Assembly: GCF_000315625.1 (NCBI RefSeq)
Contig: NW_005434652.1
Coordinates: 158,667 to 222,666, forward strand
Source: Guillardia theta CCMP2712
Taxonomy: Eukaryota; Cryptophyceae; Pyrenomonadales; Geminigeraceae
Length of the DNA: 64,000 nucleotides
Reading direction: 5' to 3'
Shown here: in pieces, positions 57,829-64,000 of the stretch
Numbering within the stretch: position 1 is the first letter of the stretch
Layout: every line of letters begins with the position of its first letter
Translations under genes and position numbers: made by a program
Notes under the pieces: model-generated
Seen by the model: the letters and a program-made list of their open reading frames with translations, nothing else
Databases searched by the model: none
What the model was told of the DNA's origin: nothing

Positions 57829-58006
57829 ACTTGTCTGATTTTTCTGCAGACGTTCGGGAGCAGGACGATCGACGGCGAGAAGGGACAGAAGTCGCTCTTA
57901 GTCTCCGTCCCCTCCTTTTCACGCACCAAGACAGCGGTGGAAGTGGACGTGCGGACTCTGACTGCTACTCCTATCTCCTTCGGGACTGAAGCCTTCCATC
58001 AAGACT
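54969..58006 (+). CDS. POLD2: DNA polymerase delta small (B) subunit
   Basis: Exon 1 (ATG 54969) MAALPDTMKDDDDKMQ, then FSTKFVTQQKSLAAQYADVY, ILDLEVGQKSMIVGTLLKVM, FRPNILDEFNKD (OB-fold part), MLVTGVILAAYGQLGEDGTF, ILVSGLELGNPDSDPLAVDM (start of the inactive phosphoesterase fold), VAKVIIAG, SSSVAVDILPGAGDPSNVFM, EEGVIIIGTSGQNVEDIQRC, WRHLAPTAPDTLPCFPVKD, DPFILPHCPHIFFAGNQK, TFGSRTIDGEKGQKSLLVSV, stop 58004-58006. These blocks match POLD2 in order (IIGTSGQNV, LAPTAPDTL, DPFI..CPH are hallmarks). It links the catalytic subunit to the rest of the replicative polymerase in the nucleus. At least eight introns, several with long pyrimidine tracts. Exon borders near 55675 and 56230-56300 are approximate. 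Confidence 0.9.
56478..56522. repeat. (TCTGTC)n microsatellite in POLD2 intron
   Basis: About seven tctctg units in a long pyrimidine-rich intron. Confidence 0.9.
57788..57831. repeat. (CTG)n microsatellite in POLD2 intron
   Basis: About 14 ctg units just before the final acceptor at 57850. Confidence 0.95.
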
Positions 58007-58210
58007 GACATGCCAAGTAACACGAAACTTTTGTTAAGACCAAATCCTTGCATTTCGCTCCTCCTGCCGCCCCCTCCCTCCTCCTTACACCAGGGAGGGC
58101 TGAGCTTTCTCTGACCCTTCGTTGTCTGCCATGAACCATGTCACCGTAATATCTCAGCCAACCTCTCCCTCCCTTCCCTTCTGCTACCTCCCGCTCACCC
58201 TCCCTCCTTT

Positions 58211-59153
58211 CTACTCTCCTCCTTTGCTCCTCTCAACCTTTTCCTCGCTACCTGCTGCTCGAATCGTTGTAGTTGCCGCCCCTGCAGAGGGTGAGAGATT
58301 TTTCTTCCCTGCGTTCAGCCGAGTAGTCCGGATGAGGTTGAGCTCGATGACTTCCGACGAAGTGTCTCCTGGAACTGCTGCAATATCACCAAACTATCGC
58401 CAGAAGGCCTCCCTCTCTCCTCAATCTGCTCTCTCATCCTCTACCACAACACACTAACACTCTCTTCTCTTCCACCCCTGATTCTCTCTCCTCCCTCTTC
58501 CCCCACCTCTCTCTCGTCTCGCTCCTCCTCCATCTTCCTCCCCTTGTCTCACCTTTCATGATGCTCCTCGTGAAGGTCAGAGGAATCACCGAATCCTTGG
58601 GCCCCCTCATCAGCACTTGCAACCTGCTCAGCGGGACCCCTCGGACTTGCGTCTTGTCGATCTTGTAGAGTTCGTCCCCGTACTTGAGTTTCGAGCAGCA
58701 CTGCCCTTCACTCTCAGGAGAGAAGGACGCAACGAGCAGCCTGCCATCTGAGGTGCTGCGAACTGTGCGAGAGGTCAGACGGTCTGGAGGGGATCTTGTG
58801 CGTTCTTACAGTTAATTCCAACTCCAAAGTTCTGGTCGGCAGATGGAACTGCGCACGAATCGATGCAGTTGAAAGGTTTCAACCAACTCGTGAGGCTCGA
58901 CATGTCTTAGCAGAGCATGTTCTGTTTTCTTGCAACTAGTCAAAGAGGAAAAATATGGAAGAGAATGCGATTGTGAATCTTGAGTTTTCCCTTGAAGCAA
59001 ACTACTGCATTCCGCATCCAACTATCACATTTCAAGTATCTTGATATCGTCAAATCCATCATGTTTCATCGCTCCATACTGAACATTCTTTCACCAGCAC
59101 GTTTGTATCCCTCTTTCTGTCTCTGCCTGCCTGCCTGCCTGCCTGCCTGCTTG

Positions 59154-59197
<44 letters not shown>

Positions 59198-61113
59198 CCT
59201 CTCTCTGTTTCATCTCGCTCCTCCTGCCATGGCATCATGGAATCGTTTTACACTGCTTGGCAGGAGTCAAATTCGGACCACACTACCTCTACCCCAGGGT
59301 GTTTACATTTAGCGGTACCATGACCCCTGTTTTCATCACCCAGTACCCACCAAAGCTAAACCGACTTGGACCCCACCCTCTGGCTCGAACGAACATTGAA
59401 CGGAAATTGACAGAAAATACGAAAAAAAAACCGAGACAAACGAGCGGCGGAGGAGGTTGTTGGTGAGATTTTCTTGCAACAACAAGGTTGTAGACGAGTT
59501 GTCAGCCACAAGCATGTGGCAGGTACTCAAGTGACGGGGACGAAGACAATTGTGCCTGCTAGTACATTCGAGCGAGCTTTTAATCATTCATCTTCGTATT
59601 TCACAACGAGCGGCGGGAGGGTCACCGCGCTATTAAATCAATAAGACCAATGCTTGTTATCACACGGGAGGGGCGTAGGATTGATGTGTTTGGAAATATT
59701 TCAGAGCAAGTTGAGATGACTTTGTTGATGCCTGAGAAACGCAATCATCACAAACTTCAAGGATGGAGTAATGATAGATATTAAGTACATCAGCAGATTT
59801 CGCAGATTTCGGCGACTTTCTTGCTGCTTTTTGTGTTCTTGTGCCCTGTACGAGAGGTCAGGAATGAACAGAGGAGCTCGTTTGTCATGATTTCTGACCT
59901 TTAGAAGATTCCACATCTTCTCCACTTCACTCGGGACTGGAAAAAGAATCAATCATCATCGCCACCTACCAGCAACTCCATCGCACCATTCTCCTTTGGT
60001 TTCTGCGCTGCTCTCTTACTGCAAAGAGAGGCACGTTTCAGCACTCACAGCAGCAGCAAGTGAACATGTCACCTCTTCTCTGCGCTGCTCCATGTCGTGT
60101 GTTTGGAAGTTTCCTTGGCCTTCTTTGAATCCATCTCGCTCGCCAACCTCGACACCAAAGAATGTTTGCTACCCCAGAACTCGTTCCAGTTCTGCGATCC
60201 GGCTGTGCACCTTGTTACTGAACAGCCCAACTACTCCCCATCACCGCACCGCTGCTCTTCGCGCGACTCTCGATGCTCTTCGCTTCATCCTCATCCTTGC
60301 TGCTCTGCGCAGCTTCAGTCCAGCAGGATCAACATGTGGGATTCACCTGGTCGAGGATCTTTTCGATTGCCAGCGCCTCCTTCTTCGCAAGCTTGATCTG
60401 ACCTTTCTTTGCCTGCGTGCTCAGAGTTACAGAGATAGATGGAGAGCTGATCATAATAGGATAGCCAGCGCAAGGAGAGGAGTGGAGTAGAGACGCAGGG
60501 AATGGGATGGAATGGGGTAGAAAGAAACGTGATCGAGAAGGAGAAAGTTTATCGTCACCTTGTTGATATCCAAGGCAGAGGATATCACTGAATTCATTGC
60601 CTTCTTGCGTGCAGCCAAACCATGCAGGGTGCCAAGTTGCTTCCGGAGCTGCATCGAAGCATGCATGTCAACTCAGGGCGGATCAAGTCTGAGGACAGGA
60701 ACCTCAGCGGCCCCCGAATCGAGTCCATGGTGTGTCTTGGAGTACTGGATCACACTCTTCACAGAGCTGTCGTCCTCCTTCCCCTCGTTGAGAACTTTGA
60801 CGATGTCTGCTGCAGCCTGTTCGAGCAAGTAAACCTCATCACAAGGGGACTGAATATGTTGTTCAGATGTACCTTAACAGCAACTTCGTTCTTGCTCTTC
60901 ATGTCGGACTGCCAAGGGGACATGTTTCAGCGTAAGAGCGTTCAATCCGAGAAACATAAACATATCTGAGCACATAGAAGCATCAGGGCCTCGTACCTTG
61001 GATGCCAAGAAAGAAGCTTCTCCATTCCCTCCTCCTCCGATGTACGCATAGCAAACGACTACCATGAAGCAGGCGGCAGCGGCGGCTGCCCACGTCCTGC
61101 CAGTCCCTGCCAT
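58211..61113 (-). CDS. Membrane-anchored or secreted coiled-coil protein with C-terminal PDZ domain
   Basis: The ATG at 61113 gives MAGTGRTWAAAAAACFMVVV with a single hydrophobic segment, then SDMKSKNEVAVK, AAADIVKVLNEGKEDDSSVK, LRKQLGTLHGLAARKKAMNS, AKKGQIKLAKKEALAIEKIL, IESRAKSSGA, VHSRIAELERVLG and SEVEKMWNLLK: a Lys/Ala/Glu-rich helical chain. After an intron of about 770 nt come the PDZ exons: SADQNFGVGINF, TSDGRLLVASFSPESEGQCC, KYGDELYKIDKTQVRGVPLS and KDSVIPLTFTRSI, then a Ser/Thr tail to TAG at 58211. PDZ domains bind C-terminal peptides; the carboxylate loop reads FGVG. Because the intron is more than ten times the local norm and holds an ACCCC-rich block like those upstream of genes, two separate genes are possible (58211-about 59000 and about 59760-61113). 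Confidence 0.6.
59119..59197. repeat. (GCCT)n microsatellite
   Basis: About 19 cctg units with one break, inside the long intron (or intergenic gap) of the coiled-coil/PDZ gene. Confidence 0.95.
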
Positions 61114-61504
61114 GATCTAAAAGCGGCGAATGAAACTGAGGCGGACCTGTTCGGATCTAAGTTAACTCTGAGAGTCTTAAAAATATTAAGGCTGCTAAAT
61201 CTGAGGAGAGCTCAAATTAAGAGTGAAGATAGCTGGCTATTTTGGGGTAGTCCGTGATGGCATTTCATTGAATGAGAGCAGAGAGAAGGGAGGGAGGGGA
61301 AGGGAGAGGATGAAGGAGAGACAGCGAGGACAGGAGAGGAAGGAGATCGATGATAGTTAGAGCTGAGGGGAGGGGAGAGGAGGGGAGAAATCGTGATAAT
61401 TGTGGAGGTTTGAGGAAGGTTTGAGAAGAACAAGAATTTTTGAGCAAGAATGAGCTTTCAGTTTATGAAAATCAGAAAACGGCGGCTTGAGAACGTGAAT
61501 CGAG
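61114..61504. promoter_or_regulatory. Divergent promoter region, purine-rich
   Basis: Between the coiled-coil/PDZ gene start (minus) and the small secreted protein (plus). Contains gaggggagggg purine tracts (61270-61390). No gene supported. Confidence 0.3.
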
Positions 61505-62103
61505 ATGAAGATGATAGCGAAGACTAATACTTTGTTGATCATGGTTGTGGGCTTGTCAGTTCGAGGTCAGACTGTGTTTGCACAATTTCTTGTTCATTAA
61601 GGTATGATCGGTATTCACGCATCTGCTACAAACCATTACATTAGCGAGAACTCAATATATCCTTTGCTGTGAGGCAGAAGGAGCATTAAACACGCTGATC
61701 CTGCTGCTCGTTTTCATATCTTCCTCACCCTTCACTTGCAGATGTTTGAGATTTTGCAGCGTGCGAAGAGAGCGCCTGAACTTCCTCTTGCGGTATCTGT
61801 TCCTCGTCTATCCTGCTGGCAACTCGCTGAGCTCTCATGCAGGTGCGGGAGTGCATGCACAACATGCAAGTCGGATCTGTTCCTGTCTCGACTGCGCAGA
61901 ACCTGTGCAGCACTGACGGGTCGACCTACATGACCCCTACGTCAGGTGATTGAGAGCAGAGCAGAGCATGGGGGAGAGGAGGGCAAAACCGGGCCGGATA
62001 TTAGTTTTCTCTCAGTTTGTGTTGGATGATTGATGATTAACTTCATATTCTCACTGTTTGTTTTTCAGAGAACGACAGGATGGGACTGTACGGATACGAT
62101 TAG
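61505..62103 (+). CDS. Small secreted or membrane protein, about 80 aa
   Basis: Model: ATG 61505 MKMIAKTNTLLIMVVGLS (signal-peptide-like), spliced to MFEILQRAKRAPELPLA (61741 on), VRECMHNMQVGSVPVSTAQN with LCSTDGSTYMTPTS, then ENDRMGLYGYD and TAG at 62101-62103. The two middle junctions agree in phase; the first intron is the weakest link. Family not recognised. Confidence 0.4.
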
Positions 62104-62380
62104 AACCTCACCTTGTTTACACTTACCTGTTGATATGAGAATACAGCATGATCACAAAAATCAAACACAGAAGCAGGGGAGTTGCCCCAGTGATGGGATG
62201 GGCTTTGAGATGTTCCTGAGAAGAGATACGAAAGGAGAAAAGTAGGGAAAACGTGGAGATTCATGGGGAGGAAGGGGACTGATGTCCGATGTTATCAGTT
62301 AAGATTCTTCAATCTTACAACCCCGTCGTCCGTCAAAATTTAAAGAGTTTGCAGCACACTTATTTACATCTCATTTTCTT

Positions 62381-63277
62381 CTACATGTCAGCATAGAACT
62401 CTTCCACTGGATTCTTGTTCAATCGCTTGGAAACCTTGTCTCTTTTCTGATGTGAAGAGTTGAGCAAGATAACAACAAGAAATACATCGCCTTACCTTGC
62501 TATTCATATCTCCATCGTCACTCGAGTCAGAATCTTCGTCGCTGGACTACAAATTGCTAAGATTCGTTCACATTCCACAATTCTCTTATACCTTCATGTC
62601 TTCATCCCCTTCTCCTTCTTCTCCTTCTTCTCCTTCTTCTCCTTCTTCTCCATCCTGTTCGTCAAAGATCAAAAAATAGAAGTCGACTTGACTTGCTCTC
62701 TAACATCTTCTTCGAATAGGTAGGAAATGTTCCAGAACTTGACCTGATACATACGTGAGCAATGTTGATGATGACGACGATGAAGAAGACGAGGAGGAGG
62801 AAGTGTGATCAAGACGTGGGTGACAACAAAAACGACTCTTACCGTGTTGTCATGTGACGAAGAAGCAAGGAACTTGTTGTCATGTGACATCTGAATGTGT
62901 TCTACCGGACATCCATCGTGTTCTCCAATGACGCCCTAATCAAGAAAACATCACTCAAACTATCAGAACCCTCCTACTTTCTCCAGTTGGAGACTAAATT
63001 CCGGGCCCACCTCCCTCCCCCCCTCCCTCCCCCTCCTCCCCCTCCCTCCCCCCCTCCCTCTCCCTTTCCCTCCCCCATCATATCCCATCGACAGTCATCA
63101 TCGCATCTTACCAGAAGTTTGTTGGGCATCACAGATATCACCCGGATGATTCCGTCTTCAGAGCACGTGATGAGTGTGTCCTCGTCAACCTTGACCATGC
63201 TCTCCACACTCTGACACAACCGTCAGGCCAAGAACTTTCTGCTGCTCCTGCTGCTCCTGCTCCTGCTCCTGCTCCTG

Positions 63278-63351
<74 letters not shown>

Positions 63352-64000
63352 CCTGCCTTTTCTCGCGCGCAGGCGCCTGCCCCCATGCATCGCTTCCTCG
63401 TCTCGCGCCTGATCGCCAGGTCTGCTCTGACCTGCGGGTGTCCCACAAAACGATCGTTGAAGTCGCCCCAGTCGCCCCAGGAGAAGATCGCAAGGATGCC
63501 GCTCTGAGTTCCGCAGACAACCTGAGGAAGAGGAGGAAGACGAGGAGGACGAGGAGGACGAGGAGGACGAGGAGGACGGAGACGATGAGAAAGAGACAAA
63601 GCACGCGTGGAAAAAGTGGTTGAGAAGGACGAGAGAAAATGTCAATTAAGGAATGGGAGGAGGTGGGGAAAGAGGAGAAGAAGGAAGAGGAGGAGGAGGG
63701 GGGAGAGAGAGGCAACAGCCTCTTTCTTCACCTTTTTCCCCCTTTTCACAATCGAGATCGACAAGAACTCATCCTCCATCTGGAGCAATTCAAAGAAACA
63801 TTCAGATTCACTTTCATCTTCCAACCTTTCATCCCCTTCCTCCTCCTCACCAGCCCCGTTCCCTCCTCCACGTAACTGCCGATCTTCACCCTCTCTCTTC
63901 CAGTAATCAATCCCTCCTCCTCTTCATACTCTCCTCGCTCCTCTAAGATGCCCTCAACATCTCTACCTCACCTGATCCGACATTGCGATCAGTTTCCCGC
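62381..64000 (-). CDS. WDR55: WDR55-like WD40 protein, 5' end beyond the window
   Basis: Read from the window edge inward: FELLQMEDEFLSISIVKRGK, then VVCGTQSGILAIFSWGDWGD with FNDRFVGHPQ, SVESMVKVDEDTLITCSEDG, IIRVISVMPNKLLGVI, MSHDNKFLASSSHDNTV joined to KFWNISYLFEEDVREQ, an acidic SSDEDSDSSDDGD part and a basic end KRLNKNPVEEFYADM, TAG at 62381-62383. Order and wording of the last three WD blades and the acidic tail match WDR55, a nucleolar factor linked to rRNA processing. An intron holds the GCTCCT array. Only the C-terminal blades are present here. Confidence 0.85.
62598..62652. repeat. (TCTCCT)n tract near the WDR55 3' exons
   Basis: Seven to eight tcttctcct-type units within the last introns of the WDR55-like gene. 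Confidence 0.7.
63238..63352. repeat. (GCTCCT)n microsatellite in WDR55-like intron
   Basis: About 19 hexamer units with ctgctg breaks; the minus-strand frames give Gln-Glu, Gly-Ala or Arg-Ser repeats and are not taken as coding. Confidence 0.9.

Noticed and set aside
63185-63715. Minus-strand frames with Glu-Gln, Gly-Ala or Arg-Ser repeats
   Set aside because: All three frames of the GCTCCT array are open because the array has no stops; the WDR55 exons lie on either side and the array fits an intron.
1-64000. tRNA, rRNA, CRISPR or bacterial-type operons
   Set aside because: I saw no cloverleaf-like tRNA sequence, no rRNA and no spaced repeats; intron-split genes argue against a prokaryotic source.

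Overview
This window looks like nuclear DNA of a unicellular alga. Genes lie on both strands, are close together and mostly cut into many short exons by introns of about 40-60 nt. Exon phases add up exactly where I chained them (TTC12-like up to about 7.8 kb, voltage-sensor, glycosyltransferase, FHA-PARP and several small genes). Two proteins carry N-termini of the signal-peptide-plus-transit type seen with complex red-derived plastids; the MsrA one has Phe directly after the predicted signal peptide. A cryptophyte such as Guillardia theta would fit. The species is an inference. There are no operons, rRNA or CRISPR, and I recognised no tRNA.

Layout. 0-6.4 kb (-): a giant secreted EGF / cysteine-rich / Ig-like-module protein, cut by the window edge and carrying one apparent frameshift. 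7.4-12.1 kb (-): a TTC12-like TPR-armadillo protein (axonemal dynein assembly family), head to head with a coiled-coil gene (12.4-14.2, +). 14.4-16.8 (-): a bestrophin-like channel fused to a coiled coil and a PDZ domain. 18.3-19.7 (+): a four-helix voltage-sensor protein without a pore. 20.0-23.6 (-): a secretory glycosyltransferase. 24-25.1 (+): an unknown acidic protein. 25.2-26.1 (-): a plastid/lumen-type methionine sulfoxide reductase A. 26.2-27.7 (+): a STAR-family KH protein. 28.1-31.2 (+): an FHA domain fused to an ADP-ribosyltransferase (PARP-type) domain.

31.5-34.5 kb is a direct duplication of about 1 kb, each copy holding a convergent pair of related micro-proteins. It is followed by a 1348-codon intronless reverse transcriptase ORF (34.6-38.7) and a very GC-rich, then GGGGTA-rich, non-coding stretch. 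40.4-47.1 has a WW-domain protein and four small unknown genes. 47.5-51.0 (+) is a cyclic-nucleotide-binding, IQ and EF-hand protein. 51.6-54.2 (-) is an EHD-type dynamin-like ATPase with a plastid-like leader. 55-58 (+) is the DNA polymerase delta small subunit. 58.2-61.1 (-) is a membrane-anchored coiled-coil/PDZ protein. 61.5-62.1 (+) is a small secreted protein, and 62.4-end (-) is a WDR55-like protein whose start lies outside.

Microsatellites are concentrated in introns and intergenic DNA. Short C/G-rich blocks (ACCCCACCC type and GGCCGGGCC type) recur upstream of genes. Exon coordinates are my own reading of splice signals; gene spans include introns.
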